From Winogradskyella sp. (GTDB lineage Bacteria > Bacteroidota > Bacteroidia > Flavobacteriales > Flavobacteriaceae): a DNA stretch of 64,000 nt. Below the pieces are notes generated by a model. The model saw nothing but the letters and a program-made list of their open reading frames with translations. It was not told the origin of the DNA and made no database searches. Made by a program: the position numbers and the translations under genes. This document shows, one piece after another, positions 1 to 7,902 of this stretch. The stretch is taken from the NCBI RefSeq assembly GCF_016744625.1, contig NZ_JADGDZ010000001.1, positions 62,001 through 126,000 of the forward strand, read 5' to 3'. Position 1 is the stretch's first letter. The number at the start of each line of letters is the position of its first letter.

Positions 1-390
1 CCTCTAATTGCTGCAATGGCTGGTAACGTTGGTGTGCAATCTAGTGCCATTATTGTACAAGGTTTAGCTAATGATGATGTTAAAGGAAGTATTAATAGTA
101 GATTAATAAAAGAGATGTTACTTGCTGCCCTTAATGGAACAATCTTAGCCTTATTCCTATTCTTATTTGTTTGGATCTCTAAAGGTGATTTTTATACAGC
201 CTTGGCGATTTCTGTTTCCTTAATTGCTGTGATTATTGTTGCTGGACTTATTGGCACATTCGTCCCTCTATTTTTAAATAAAAGAGGTATTGATCCCGCT
301 ATTGCAACAGGACCTTTTATTACAACAAGTAATGATATCTTCGGAATCTTAATTTACTTCTGGATAGCAAAAATGATTTTAGGAATTTAA
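1..390 (+). CDS. mgtE: MgtE-type magnesium transporter, C-terminal part (5' end outside window)
   Basis: The reading frame is open from the first base and ends at 390, so only the last ~129 residues are present. They match the membrane domain of MgtE magnesium channels: a conserved GNVGVQSSAI stretch early in the fragment, then hydrophobic segments (about residues 34-60, 62-88 and 100-125), and the family-typical PAIATGPFITTSND motif lining the ion path before the last helix. MgtE imports Mg2+ across the inner membrane, gated by its cytosolic N domain and CBS domains, which would lie upstream of this window. An internal ATG at 16 is not a credible start because conserved sequence precedes it. 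The family assignment is firm; regulation cannot be judged from this fragment. Confidence 0.9.
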   Translation, partial: PLIAAMAGNVGVQSSAIIVQGLANDDVKGSINSRLIKEMLLAALNGTILALFLFLFVWISKGDFYTALAISVSLIAVIIVAGLIGTFVPLFLNKRGIDPAIATGPFITTSNDIFGILIYFWIAKMILGI

Positions 391-413
391 GTTTTAGATG
401 CTCGCTCTAATTT

Positions 414-440
414 GTCATACTGAACTTGTTTCAGTATCTT
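414..440. repeat. Dispersed palindromic repeat remnant (GTCATACTGAACTTG type)
   Basis: Short inverted repeat ATACTGAA / TTTCAGTAT around a CTTG centre, introduced by GTCAT and followed by a T run, between mgtE and the cupin gene. A closely related copy with TTCTGAA lies at 18972-19000, so this is a dispersed element. The trailing T run could also let it work as a weak terminator for mgtE. Confidence 0.55.
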
Positions 441-460
441 TTTATACTTAATTTTATATT

Positions 461-826
461 ATGAAAGCATTAAACATTAAAGAAAAATTTACAAAATTTA
501 GTAAAAACTGGCATCCACATCAGATTGCTGTAGTTGATGATATGCAAGTGATTCTCGCTAAATTAAAAGGTGAGTTTGTTTGGCATAGCCATGATAATGA
601 AGACGAGTTATTTCAGGTTATAAAAGGCACTCTTTATATGCAGTTTAGAGATAGAACCGAAATAATTAATGAAGGTGAAATTATTGTTGTACCAAAAGGT
701 GTTGAACATAACCCTACCACCAAAAATGATGAAGAAGTACACGTTCTTTTATTTGAAAAGCTAAACACCGCTCATACAGGAAATGTAAAACACGAGCGCA
801 CTCAAACTGAATATCCTAAAATCTAA
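461..826 (+). CDS. Cupin domain protein
   Basis: A 121-residue single-domain cupin. Both cupin metal motifs are visible: H42, H44 and E49 followed by G56 (motif 1), and G72-x5-P78-x-G80-x2-H83 (motif 2), so the four metal ligands H42, H44, E49 and H83 are complete. Small stand-alone cupins of this type bind a divalent metal in a beta barrel; their substrates are usually unknown, and none can be named here. There is no signal peptide, so it is probably cytosolic. It precedes the dehydrogenase gene on the same strand with a 45-base gap holding a repeat remnant, so co-transcription is possible but not shown. Fold assignment is secure, function is not. Confidence 0.85.
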   Translation: MKALNIKEKFTKFSKNWHPHQIAVVDDMQVILAKLKGEFVWHSHDNEDELFQVIKGTLYMQFRDRTEIINEGEIIVVPKGVEHNPTTKNDEEVHVLLFEKLNTAHTGNVKHERTQTEYPKI

Positions 827-832
827 ATAAAT

Positions 833-860
833 TGTCAGGTTGAGCGCGCAGTCGAAACCT
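833..860. repeat. Dispersed repeat remnant (GTCAGGTTGAGCGC...GTCGAAACCT)
   Basis: Degenerate inverted repeat with arms AGGTT and AACCT around GAGCGCGCAGTCG, in the short gap between the cupin and dehydrogenase genes. It resembles the other short intergenic palindromes of this window in length and placement but not in core sequence, and is probably a separate subfamily. Confidence 0.4.
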
Positions 861-871
861 AAAAATAGATT

Positions 872-1849
872 ATGAAAATCCTTCACCTAGATTCTAATCA
901 TCCCTTACTCATAAATCAACTCAACGATTTAGGCTTCACTAATCATGAAGATTATTCCTCTCCTAAATCAGAAATTGAAGCTAAAATTGCTGAATACGAT
1001 GGTATGATTATTAGAAGTCGTTTTAGCATTGACAAACAATTCCTAGACGCAGCAAAAAACCTAAAATTCATTGGACGTATTGGTGCTGGCTTAGAAAATA
1101 TCGATTGTGATTACGCAGAAGAAAAAGGCATTTATCTTATCTCTGCACCAGAAGGCAATAGAAATGCTGTTGGAGAACATACTTTAGGAATGTTGTTATC
1201 CTTATTCAACAAACTCAATAAAGCTGATAAAGAAGTAATCCAAGGTAAATGGTTGCGAGAAGCTAATCGTGGATTAGAATTAGACGGAAAAACTGTTGGA
1301 CTTATTGGTTATGGCAATATGGGAAAAGCCTTTGCTAAAAAACTAAGAGGTTTTGATGTCGAAGTGCTTTGTTATGATATTAAGGGCAATGTTGGTGATG
1401 AAAATTGTAAGCAAGTCGCATTAGAAGAACTTCAAGAGAAAGCTGATGTTTTGAGTTTACACACACCGCAAACTCCTTTAACTTTAAATATGGTGAATTC
1501 AGAATTCATTAATAATTTCAAAAAATCATTTTGGTTGATTAATACTGCTCGTGGAAAAAGTGTTATCACTCAAGATTTAGTTTCTGCTCTAGATTCTGGG
1601 AAAATTTTAGGTGCTGGATTAGACGTTTTAGAATATGAGAAATCATCATTCGAGAATTTATTTAAAGTAGAAGAATCTAAATTTAGATGGATGCGAAAAG
1701 GCAAAAAATCAAATTTACCAGAAGCATTTCAATATCTTATTAATGCAGATAACGTATTACTGACACCTCATGTTGCTGGTTGGACCATTGAGAGCAATAT
1801 CAAATTAGCCCAAACCATAGTAGATAAGATTAAAGCAAAATTTTGCTAA
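872..1849 (+). CDS. D-2-hydroxyacid dehydrogenase (phosphoglycerate dehydrogenase-like)
   Basis: A 325-residue NAD-dependent D-isomer 2-hydroxyacid dehydrogenase. The split substrate domain is at about residues 1-95 and 280-325, around a Rossmann domain with G146-Y-G148-N-M-G151. The catalytic arginine lies in INTARGKS and the catalytic histidine is H300 in LTPHVAGW. There is no C-terminal ACT domain, unlike classical SerA, so 3-phosphoglycerate is only one candidate substrate; glyoxylate or hydroxypyruvate reduction is equally possible. Flavobacterial genomes often annotate this short form as phosphoglycerate dehydrogenase. The next gene starts 9 bases after its stop, so the two are probably co-transcribed. 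Confidence 0.85.
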   Translation: MKILHLDSNHPLLINQLNDLGFTNHEDYSSPKSEIEAKIAEYDGMIIRSRFSIDKQFLDAAKNLKFIGRIGAGLENIDCDYAEEKGIYLISAPEGNRNAVGEHTLGMLLSLFNKLNKADKEVIQGKWLREANRGLELDGKTVGLIGYGNMGKAFAKKLRGFDVEVLCYDIKGNVGDENCKQVALEELQEKADVLSLHTPQTPLTLNMVNSEFINNFKKSFWLINTARGKSVITQDLVSALDSGKILGAGLDVLEYEKSSFENLFKVEESKFRWMRKGKKSNLPEAFQYLINADNVLLTPHVAGWTIESNIKLAQTIVDKIKAKFC

Positions 1850-1858
1850 TTTTATAAC

Positions 1859-2269
1859 ATGAAGAAAACCGTTCTTGTTTTTGGATTACTAATATTAGCA
1901 TTGCTATTATTATTCCAATTTAGTAAGTACACGCTAATAAGTGGAGACTTACAAATCGAATACATTATGGCATTTGTTGCCCTTGCCTTTTTGGGTATAG
2001 GACTATTCATAAATAAAAGAACTCAAAAACAAAGACCTCTTCCTAATCGTGAAATTGATTTAAACAAAGTGGAAGAATTAGGTTTAAGCAAACGCGAATA
2101 TGAAGTCTTAAAAGAAGTCGCTCTTGGATTATCTAATCAAGAGATTGCAGGGAAATTATTTGTTTCAGAAAGCACTATAAAAACACATGTATCTAATCTT
2201 CTTGTAAAACTAAATGCTAAACGACGAACTCAAGCAATTCAAATTTCAAAAAACTTAAATATCATTTAA
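1859..2269 (+). CDS. LuxR-type helix-turn-helix regulator with N-terminal membrane segments
   Basis: A 136-residue protein with two hydrophobic segments (about 5-22 and 37-53) followed by a GerE/LuxR DNA-binding domain (about 70-132). The HTH core LSNQEIAGKLFVSESTIKTH and the preceding LSKREYEVL are typical. No receiver domain is present, so it is a membrane-anchored one-component regulator rather than a response regulator. Such short membrane LuxR proteins commonly precede DUF4199 genes in flavobacteria, as here (the DUF4199 gene starts 105 bases downstream), suggesting that they act together or that the regulator controls its neighbour. The signal sensed is unknown. Confidence 0.8.
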   Translation: MKKTVLVFGLLILALLLLFQFSKYTLISGDLQIEYIMAFVALAFLGIGLFINKRTQKQRPLPNREIDLNKVEELGLSKREYEVLKEVALGLSNQEIAGKLFVSESTIKTHVSNLLVKLNAKRRTQAIQISKNLNII

Positions 2270-2374
2270 ATTCTTAGTTTTACGACTAAAGTATCATCTA
2301 TTTGGTACTTTAGTATGAGCCTTCCATCTCTCCTTCTTCCTACTTTTGGCAAACTAATCAAAACATAAATAAAA

Positions 2375-2884
2375 ATGAAAAACACAGTAATTAAGTATGG
2401 TCTTTATGCACTATTAAGTGGCTTTGTATTATTTGGTTTGCCCTTCATGTTTGGAATGGGTGTTGACTTTGACTACGGAGAACTTATTGGCTATACGTCA
2501 ATGATAATCTCTCTATTGTTTGTTTATTTCGGCATTAAACATTATCGCGATAAAGTCAATGGAGGAAAAGTATCTTTGGGTAAGGCAATCGGAATTGGTA
2601 TGCTCATTGCTTTATTTTCTGCGGTTGGTGTTGCTATCTTTGATTATATATACACTACTCAAATAAATCCTGATTTTGCAAGCGAGTATATAGAATATTC
2701 AATTAAGAAAATGGAAGCCACTTTATCTCCAGCTGAGTTAAAAGTGAAAAGCGCTGAATTAACACAACAAATGAAAGATTATGGTAGTCCTTGGATTATG
2801 GCGCTAATGATGTTTGTAACGGTTGTAATTCTAGGATTTATTATATCTTTAATTTCAGGATTAATTCTACAACGCAAAAACTAA
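2375..2884 (+). CDS. DUF4199 family membrane protein
   Basis: A 169-residue integral membrane protein with four predicted hydrophobic helices (about 8-28, 36-54, 66-86 and 141-163) and a soluble loop between helices 3 and 4 containing a short amphipathic stretch. Topology and the GKAIGIGML motif after helix 2 fit DUF4199, a Bacteroidota family of unknown function. It follows a membrane LuxR-type regulator, an arrangement seen repeatedly in flavobacteria. Its stop is only 5 bases before the DUF1801 gene, so the two are probably co-transcribed. No catalytic residues can be proposed. Confidence 0.8.
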   Translation: MKNTVIKYGLYALLSGFVLFGLPFMFGMGVDFDYGELIGYTSMIISLLFVYFGIKHYRDKVNGGKVSLGKAIGIGMLIALFSAVGVAIFDYIYTTQINPDFASEYIEYSIKKMEATLSPAELKVKSAELTQQMKDYGSPWIMALMMFVTVVILGFIISLISGLILQRKN

Positions 2885-2889
2885 GCATT

Positions 2890-3345
2890 ATGACATCAGC
2901 AGCAACAACTCCAGAAGAATACATCGAACAGCTTCCAGAAGATAGAAAAGCACCAATAACTAAATTAAACAACCTTATAAAAAAGCACATGCCAAAAGGC
3001 TTAGAAGCTGGTATGGGTTATGGTATGTTAGCTTATTATGTACCAAAATCAATTTATCCAGCTGGCTATCATTGTAAACCGTTTCCGCCTTTACCTTTTA
3101 TAAATTTAGCATCACAGAAAAACTTTATTGCTTTATACCATTCTGGTATGTATGCAAAAAAAGAATTATATGATTGGTTTGTTTCAGAATATCCTAAACA
3201 TTGCAAGTACAAATTAGATATGGGTAAAAGCTGTGTGCGTTTTAAAAAAATAGATGATATCCCTTATAATTTAATAGAACAGCTTATGAGTAAAATGTCT
3301 GTTGAAGAATGGATAGGTATTTATGAAAACGCATTAAAAAAATAA
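2890..3345 (+). CDS. DUF1801 (YdhG-like) domain protein
   Basis: A 151-residue protein starting at the ATG at 2890 (MTSAATTPEEYI). A longer reading from 2791 would overlap most of the end of the DUF4199 gene and adds no conserved sequence, so it is rejected. The motif EAGMGYGMLAYYVPKS near residue 40, a central aromatic stretch, and KLDMGKSCVRFKKIDDIP near residue 118 match DUF1801, a small iron-chaperone-like fold (YdhG/frataxin-like). The biochemical role is unproven. It lies in a compact run, DUF4199-DUF1801-VOC, with gaps of about 5 bases, which implies one transcript. Confidence 0.85.
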   Translation: MTSAATTPEEYIEQLPEDRKAPITKLNNLIKKHMPKGLEAGMGYGMLAYYVPKSIYPAGYHCKPFPPLPFINLASQKNFIALYHSGMYAKKELYDWFVSEYPKHCKYKLDMGKSCVRFKKIDDIPYNLIEQLMSKMSVEEWIGIYENALKK

Positions 3346-3350
3346 AGTTT

Positions 3351-3737
3351 ATGAAAAAACGAGTTACAGGAATAGGAGGCTTATTTTTTAAAACCAAAGA
3401 TCCAAAAGCTTCAAAAGACTGGTATAAAAAACATCTAGGTTTTAACACAGATGATTATGGATGCACCTTTTGGTGGAAAGATAAAGAAGGGAAGGACTGC
3501 TCAACACAATGGAGTCCGTTTGCTGAAGATACTAAATATTATGAGCCTTCGAAAAAAGACTTTATGTTTAACTATCGTGTTGAAAACTTAAAGGAATTAC
3601 TAGTGACTTTAAAAGAAGAAGGTGTCACAATAGTAGGAGAAATGGAAGAATACGATTACGGTAAGTTTGGCTGGATACTCGATAACGATGGCAACAAAAT
3701 AGAACTTTGGGAACCTATGGACAAGGCCTTTTTATAA
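3351..3737 (+). CDS. VOC family (glyoxalase/bleomycin resistance-like) protein
   Basis: A 128-residue single vicinal-oxygen-chelate domain protein. The N-terminal GIGGLFFKTKDPKASKDWYKKHLGF and C-terminal GWILDNDGNKIELWEP are the hallmark strands of the fold; the terminal glutamate in IELWEP is the usual metal ligand. The first-strand metal position is not an obvious histidine, so metal binding and glyoxalase activity are uncertain. It is the last gene of the probable DUF4199-DUF1801-VOC transcript, starting 5 bases after the DUF1801 stop. No substrate can be named. Confidence 0.85.
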   Translation: MKKRVTGIGGLFFKTKDPKASKDWYKKHLGFNTDDYGCTFWWKDKEGKDCSTQWSPFAEDTKYYEPSKKDFMFNYRVENLKELLVTLKEEGVTIVGEMEEYDYGKFGWILDNDGNKIELWEPMDKAFL

Positions 3738-3787
3738 TACTGTAACTAATTGCACTATTTTTATACATATAATTAAATACTTATTTC

Positions 3788-4330
3788 ATGACTGAAGACA
3801 ACAATAACTTAGAAGAAGAAACAACAAACGCGGTAGAACACACTGCAGAAGCCGTAACTGATTCTGCAGATGCCATTACAGATAAAGCTGATACCTTAAA
3901 AGAAAATGCTTCTGAAGCTTTCGATACCGCAAAAGAGAAAGCTAGTGAATTAGCCAATGACGCTAAAGAAGTTTTAGGTAATGTAAAAGATAAGGCGACA
4001 GAGTTTATTAATGAAGATGCTAAAGAAATGTTGGGCAACGCAAAAGAAAAAGCAACTGAATTTGCAGATGCTGCTAAGGAAAAGGCGTCGCATTTAGCAG
4101 AAGATGCTAAGGAAACTTATACTGAAGCAAAAGAAAAAGCCCAAGAGTTTGCTGAAGAAGCTAGTGAAAAATTGAGTGAATTTGCAGATGAAGCAAAAGA
4201 AAAGGCTTCTGAATTTACTGATGCTGCCGAAGACAAATTAGAGGATTTAGCAGAAGATGCTAAGGAAACTTATACTGAAGCAAAAGAAAAAACTAAAGGC
4301 TTTTTTCAAAAGTTATTCGGAAAGAAATAA
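3788..4330 (+). CDS. LEA-like/YtxH-like alanine-glutamate-lysine repeat protein
   Basis: A 180-residue protein made almost wholly of 11-residue-type repeats rich in A, K, E and D (variants of DAKEKASEFAEDAKE), predicted to be disordered or a long amphipathic helix, like group 3 LEA and YtxH-type stress proteins. It ends in an amphipathic TKGFFQKLFGKK tail that could touch membranes. A 47-nt stretch is repeated exactly at 4092-4138 and 4245-4291 (51 codons apart), which points to recent internal duplication. There is no signal peptide or membrane helix. It precedes a gene with the same repeats fused to a TM2 domain, suggesting related jobs, perhaps desiccation or osmotic protection; that role is inferred from composition only. 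Confidence 0.75.
   Translation: MTEDNNNLEEETTNAVEHTAEAVTDSADAITDKADTLKENASEAFDTAKEKASELANDAKEVLGNVKDKATEFINEDAKEMLGNAKEKATEFADAAKEKASHLAEDAKETYTEAKEKAQEFAEEASEKLSEFADEAKEKASEFTDAAEDKLEDLAEDAKETYTEAKEKTKGFFQKLFGKK
4092..4291 (+). repeat. Exact 47-nt direct repeat inside the LEA-like gene
   Basis: The 47 bases at 4092-4138 recur without change at 4245-4291, in the same reading frame (offset 153 = 51 codons). They encode LAEDAKETYTEAKEK. Such exact identity within a degenerate repeat protein shows a recent duplication of a 51-codon block. Confidence 0.9.
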
Positions 4331-4384
4331 AAGCATTTCGAGCATTTTTATTAACTTTAAAGTTCTAACCAAAACGACAAAAAG

Positions 4385-4885
4385 ATGTCAGACGACAATA
4401 AAGATTTAGGCGATGATCTTAACGATATGTTAGGTGATGCTAAAGAAGGAACAAAAAAAGCAGCAGATAAAGTCAGCGAAAAAGCAAGTGAATTAGCAGA
4501 TGACGCTAAAGAACTTGCAGGTGAAGCTAAAGAAAAAGCCGCTGAGTTTGCTGAAGATGCTAAAGAAACGGCTACTGAATTTGTAGATAATGCTAAAGAA
4601 GCTTTTAACAGTGCTTCTGGTGATAATAAAAAAGTTTTAGCAGGTGTTTTAGGTATTATATTAGGCTGGGCTGGAGTACATAAATTTATTCTAGGTTACA
4701 ATAAAGAAGGGTTTATTCTTCTTGGAATTTTCCTCTTGTCTATTCCTCTCACATGTGTAATTATCGGTGCTTTTACTATCTACATACCAATGATTATTGG
4801 ACTTGTTGAAGGCATTATTTATTTAACAAAATCGGATGAAGAATTTTACAATACTTACCAAGCTGGTAAAAAACCTTGGTTCTAA
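4385..4885 (+). CDS. TM2 domain protein with LEA-like N-terminal repeats
   Basis: A 166-residue protein with two parts. Residues 1-75 are A/K/E/D-rich 11-mer repeats like those of the preceding gene. Residues 80-166 form a TM2 domain: KKVLAGVLGIILGWAGVHKF then two hydrophobic segments with the characteristic HKFILGYNKEG turn, ending in YQAGKKPWF. TM2 proteins are small inner-membrane proteins of unclear function; fusion to a LEA-like segment places that segment at the cytosolic membrane face. The 54-base gap from the preceding gene and the shared repeats suggest duplication and co-expression. A strong terminator follows. Confidence 0.8.
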   Translation: MSDDNKDLGDDLNDMLGDAKEGTKKAADKVSEKASELADDAKELAGEAKEKAAEFAEDAKETATEFVDNAKEAFNSASGDNKKVLAGVLGIILGWAGVHKFILGYNKEGFILLGIFLLSIPLTCVIIGAFTIYIPMIIGLVEGIIYLTKSDEEFYNTYQAGKKPWF

Positions 4886-4910
4886 AAAAAATAAAAGATT
4901 TTAATTATTA

Positions 4911-4947
4911 AAACCCAGAACTCACATTCTGGGTTTTTTGTTTTTTA
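4911..4947. terminator. Rho-independent terminator between convergent genes
   Basis: Perfect 10-bp stem AAACCCAGAA / TTCTGGGTTT with a 6-base loop (4911-4936), followed by a T-rich tract to 4947. It lies between the TM2 gene (+) and the leftward gene ending at 4956, and can serve both directions. Confidence 0.9.
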
Positions 4948-4955
4948 CAATTTCA

Positions 4956-5969
4956 TTAATTATTAAGCCCATAATCCGAAGGCAAAGAATCACCAACACG
5001 CTGACTTCCCATAGCTCCACTAAAATACACACCTATAATTGGTGTATAATTGCCATAAGTATCCACAAGAAACTCATCAATCTCTAATTGTAATCCCGAT
5101 TGAAATTTGTTGTTATATAAAATGGCAACCTTATCACTTAAAATTACTTTTTTAAAGTCAGAATCCTTTATGTCTTCTACTGTGAAATGATCCCATTCTT
5201 CAACTCTAAATCTCTTATGGTAGATCTCATAGCCTTCATTTCTAATATTTGCATTAAACAATGAACGCATAAAATGTTGTACAGAACCTCTATAAGCTAA
5301 TTCTCTATTCTCAATAATTTTATTTTTTTCAGATCCTTTTATATTTTTATAGAATGACGTTCCTATATAGGTTACTGAATTTGGTATAAATGTTCTTGTT
5401 GCTACATCCACATGACGATAATTGACTTCAAAATCTATCATATTATAAGCAATCTCATACCTCAAAGCTTTATTTTTTACTTTAACAGTTACTTTAGAGC
5501 TTACATACAGTGCCTTGTTTTGCTTATCATATTTTAATATTAAATCCTCTTCATTTAATATTTTGCAAGATTTACCAAACTTAGAGATGCCTAAAAACTC
5601 TTTTCTAAATAATCGTAGCTTTTGCCTTCGAGTTAGTCCATCATCGTATTCTATATAAACTTCATCTAATGCGACATTTGCTTCAACAAGTTCTATGATG
5701 ATATTATTTCTAGTCCTATAATCAGGTATTAAAATCACTTGATAACCTAAGTAAGAAATCACTAAAGAAGACTGAACAGCATCTGTATAGGTGATTGCAA
5801 ATTCGCCTTTTTCGTTTGTTGTGGTTCCTATTGTTGTATTATCAAAATAAACAGCAGCAGTTTCAATTGGTTGCTGTGTCATTTTATCAATTACACGTCC
5901 AGAAAAAGTTTGCGAAATACAAAATAAAGGTAAAATTAGACTTAGAATACAAACTCTACTTATCCTCAT
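4956..5969 (-). CDS. Carboxypeptidase-regulatory-like domain protein, exported
   Basis: A 337-residue protein with an N-terminal signal peptide (about 1-19, ending near FCISQ) and a CarboxypepD_reg-like beta-sandwich at about 22-95, recognised by GRVIDKMTQQPIETAAVYFDNT, GTTTNEKGEF and ISYLGYQ. In Bacteroidota this fold begins many TonB-dependent receptors and other outer-membrane proteins, but no barrel or plug follows here. The remaining ~240 residues are soluble and unassigned, with the lysine/arginine-rich stretch RRQKLRLFRKEF linking the two parts. It overlaps the start of nothing but shares 14 bases with the end of the upstream acyltransferase gene, so the two are translationally coupled. 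Function unknown; probably periplasmic or outer-membrane associated. Confidence 0.75.
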   Translation of the reverse strand: MRISRVCILSLILPLFCISQTFSGRVIDKMTQQPIETAAVYFDNTTIGTTTNEKGEFAITYTDAVQSSLVISYLGYQVILIPDYRTRNNIIIELVEANVALDEVYIEYDDGLTRRQKLRLFRKEFLGISKFGKSCKILNEEDLILKYDKQNKALYVSSKVTVKVKNKALRYEIAYNMIDFEVNYRHVDVATRTFIPNSVTYIGTSFYKNIKGSEKNKIIENRELAYRGSVQHFMRSLFNANIRNEGYEIYHKRFRVEEWDHFTVEDIKDSDFKKVILSDKVAILYNNKFQSGLQLEIDEFLVDTYGNYTPIIGVYFSGAMGSQRVGDSLPSDYGLNN

Positions 5970-7788
5970 GATTATCCATGAATTTGCGCTCTAATTCGGC
6001 TTGGAATTCTTCCATTACAGGTCTTACTGTACTTTCTGGAAGATCGGCAATTTTAATATACATTAGCCCATCTACCGCATTATTGAATAAAGGATCTACA
6101 TTAAAACCAATAAGTTTGCAATTTTGCTTAATGTACTTTTTGAGTAAAACAGGAAGACGTAAAGCACCTGGCTCAACTTCATCAATAATCTTGTCAAATT
6201 TATTTAGGTCAGCTTCTGTAGCATCGAATACAAAGTCTTTATCTGCATCTTTAAGCTTTACCTTAAACTCCTTTTTAGGATGTACATATTGCGCCACATA
6301 CGGATCGTAATAATGTGATTTCATAAACTCAATCATCAAACTCTTAGAAAAATTTGAAAACTGATTACTGATACTTACTCCACCTATTAAGAATTTATGC
6401 TCAGGATAGCGCAAAGTGGTATGTACAATACCTTTCCAAAGTAAAAAGAGTGGCATTGGTTTTTGCTGATATTCTTTAATAATAAAAGCCCTTCCTAACT
6501 CTAAAGATTGACTCATCATTTTATAGAGTTCAGGTTCAAAACGAAACAAGTCTTGAAGATAAAATCCATCGATGCCAAAACGTTCAAAAATTTTAGAACC
6601 TAATCCCATCCTGTAAGCGCCAGCCAATACTTTCTTATCGTTATCCCATAAAAACATGTGATGATAATAGGTGTCAAACTTATCTAAATCTATAGCCTCG
6701 TTAGTGCCTTCACCAACTTCTCTAAATGTAATCTCTCTAAGCCTACCAACCTCTCGCAAAATATTAGGCATATCTTCAGCAGCAGCTAAATAAACCTCAT
6801 AATTTTTACTCGTTAAAAGTTTACAGTCTTTTACTTTCAAAGCCTCTACCTCAGCAATCATAACCTCAGGATCAATAGGAGTTACTATACGCTTTGGCGG
6901 TTTAGGTACTTTTAATTGAGATTGAAGATTATCTAAAATCTTTGGCTTATCCTCAAAAGTCTTAGATAACATGTACGTTTTTATCCTCAGAAATTCTGAG
7001 AAATCTGAAAGACTTGGATGTTCTTTTTGAGCTTTTACAGAGATAGGCTTACCAACTCTAACCTTAATAATGCGACGTTTTTGAGTTAGTAATTCCGACG
7101 GTAACTTTGCTGTTCTCAGCGTATCGCTTAATTTAGAGAGTCTGTAAAATAATCGACTGTTTTTGGCATGAAAATAAATAGGAACAACAGGAACATTAGC
7201 CTTTTGAATTAGCTTCATAGCGGCTTCTTCCCATTCTTTATCTACAACTAACTTTCCATCTTTATACGTAGAAACTTCACCAGCCGGAAAAACACCCAAT
7301 GGATGCCCTTCTCTTAAATGTAATATGGCATTTTTAAAACCAGCAATGCTACTTTTCACATCCTTTCTGTCTTCAAAAGGATTCACTGGCATTATATAAG
7401 GCTTCAATGGCTCTATACGATGTAATAGGAAATTAGCAATAATTTTAAAATCACTGCGCTGTTCTATCATCAACTTTAATAATAAAATACCATCAATACC
7501 ACCTAGAGGGTGATTAGAAATCGTAATATAAGGTCCTTCTTTAGGTAAGCGTTTCATATCTGCTTCAGGAATTTCAAATTTAATCTGAAATTCATCCAAA
7601 ATGCCATCTAAAAACTCAAGATTATTAAGGTGCTTGTTACGATTGTAGATTTTGTTGAGTGTAGAGATTTTAAGGACTTTCATCAATATCCAACCAAAAA
7701 AAGTACCTAAGAAACCGTACTTATCAGCATGGATTGCCTTAGCGACTTCTTTAGCGGTTACTAATCCAGTATCAGATGATTTCCCCAT
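5956..7788 (-). CDS. Two-domain lipid acyltransferase (PlsC-like + GNAT-like; OlsF/GlsF type)
   Basis: A 610-residue protein. The N-terminal half (about 60-290) is a PlsC-like O-acyltransferase with SNHPLGGIDG (H93, D99), the acceptor-site block VFPAGEVSTYKDG and VPIYFHAK. The C-terminal half (about 320-580) is an N-acyltransferase of the ornithine-lipid OlsB / hemolysin-like GNAT type, with REITFREVGEGTN, LELGRAFI and FLIGGVSISNQF. The same fusion is known as OlsF, or its glycine-lipid counterpart in Bacteroidota, which N-acylates an amino acid with a 3-hydroxy fatty acid and then O-acylates the hydroxyl. Ornithine versus glycine specificity cannot be read from sequence. It is predicted to act at the inner-membrane cytosolic face, and a downstream exported protein overlaps it by 14 bases. 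Confidence 0.8.
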   Translation of the reverse strand: MGKSSDTGLVTAKEVAKAIHADKYGFLGTFFGWILMKVLKISTLNKIYNRNKHLNNLEFLDGILDEFQIKFEIPEADMKRLPKEGPYITISNHPLGGIDGILLLKLMIEQRSDFKIIANFLLHRIEPLKPYIMPVNPFEDRKDVKSSIAGFKNAILHLREGHPLGVFPAGEVSTYKDGKLVVDKEWEEAAMKLIQKANVPVVPIYFHAKNSRLFYRLSKLSDTLRTAKLPSELLTQKRRIIKVRVGKPISVKAQKEHPSLSDFSEFLRIKTYMLSKTFEDKPKILDNLQSQLKVPKPPKRIVTPIDPEVMIAEVEALKVKDCKLLTSKNYEVYLAAAEDMPNILREVGRLREITFREVGEGTNEAIDLDKFDTYYHHMFLWDNDKKVLAGAYRMGLGSKIFERFGIDGFYLQDLFRFEPELYKMMSQSLELGRAFIIKEYQQKPMPLFLLWKGIVHTTLRYPEHKFLIGGVSISNQFSNFSKSLMIEFMKSHYYDPYVAQYVHPKKEFKVKLKDADKDFVFDATEADLNKFDKIIDEVEPGALRLPVLLKKYIKQNCKLIGFNVDPLFNNAVDGLMYIKIADLPESTVRPVMEEFQAELERKFMDNHEDK

Positions 7789-7792
7789 AAAA

Positions 7793-7800
7793 CAAATATA
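7793..7800 (-). promoter_or_regulatory. Bacteroidota -7 promoter box (TATATTTG) at the acyltransferase start
   Basis: On the minus strand the box reads TATATTTG, an exact TAnnTTTG match, only 4 bases before the ATG at 7788. If used, transcription would begin at or inside the start codon, giving a nearly leaderless mRNA. Alternatively the true promoter lies further up and this match is fortuitous. Confidence 0.4.
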
Positions 7801-7811
7801 ACAACTATTTA

Positions 7812-7824
7812 CTCGCTAAGCGAG
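7812..7824. repeat. Short palindrome CTCGC-TAA-GCGAG
   Basis: A 5-bp inverted repeat with TAA centre in the 114-base gap upstream of the acyltransferase gene. An extended relative, GAACTCGC-CTAA-GCGAGTTC, is at 38721-38740. They look like two members of a small dispersed palindrome family. Confidence 0.4.
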
Positions 7825-7902
7825 GTTTGAATATTTCAATGCGACATCAAAATATTAAACATTAATTTAAAATAATACCTTACAAAATTGCTTTTAAGGT
7901 TT

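Noticed and set aside
2791-2889. Longer N-terminus for the DUF1801 protein
   Set aside because: It would overlap the end of the DUF4199 gene by nearly 100 bases; the ATG at 2890 gives the usual family start.
3781-4038. 85-codon minus-strand frame opposite the LEA-like gene
   Set aside because: A mirror of the repeat codons; no start context and no domain.
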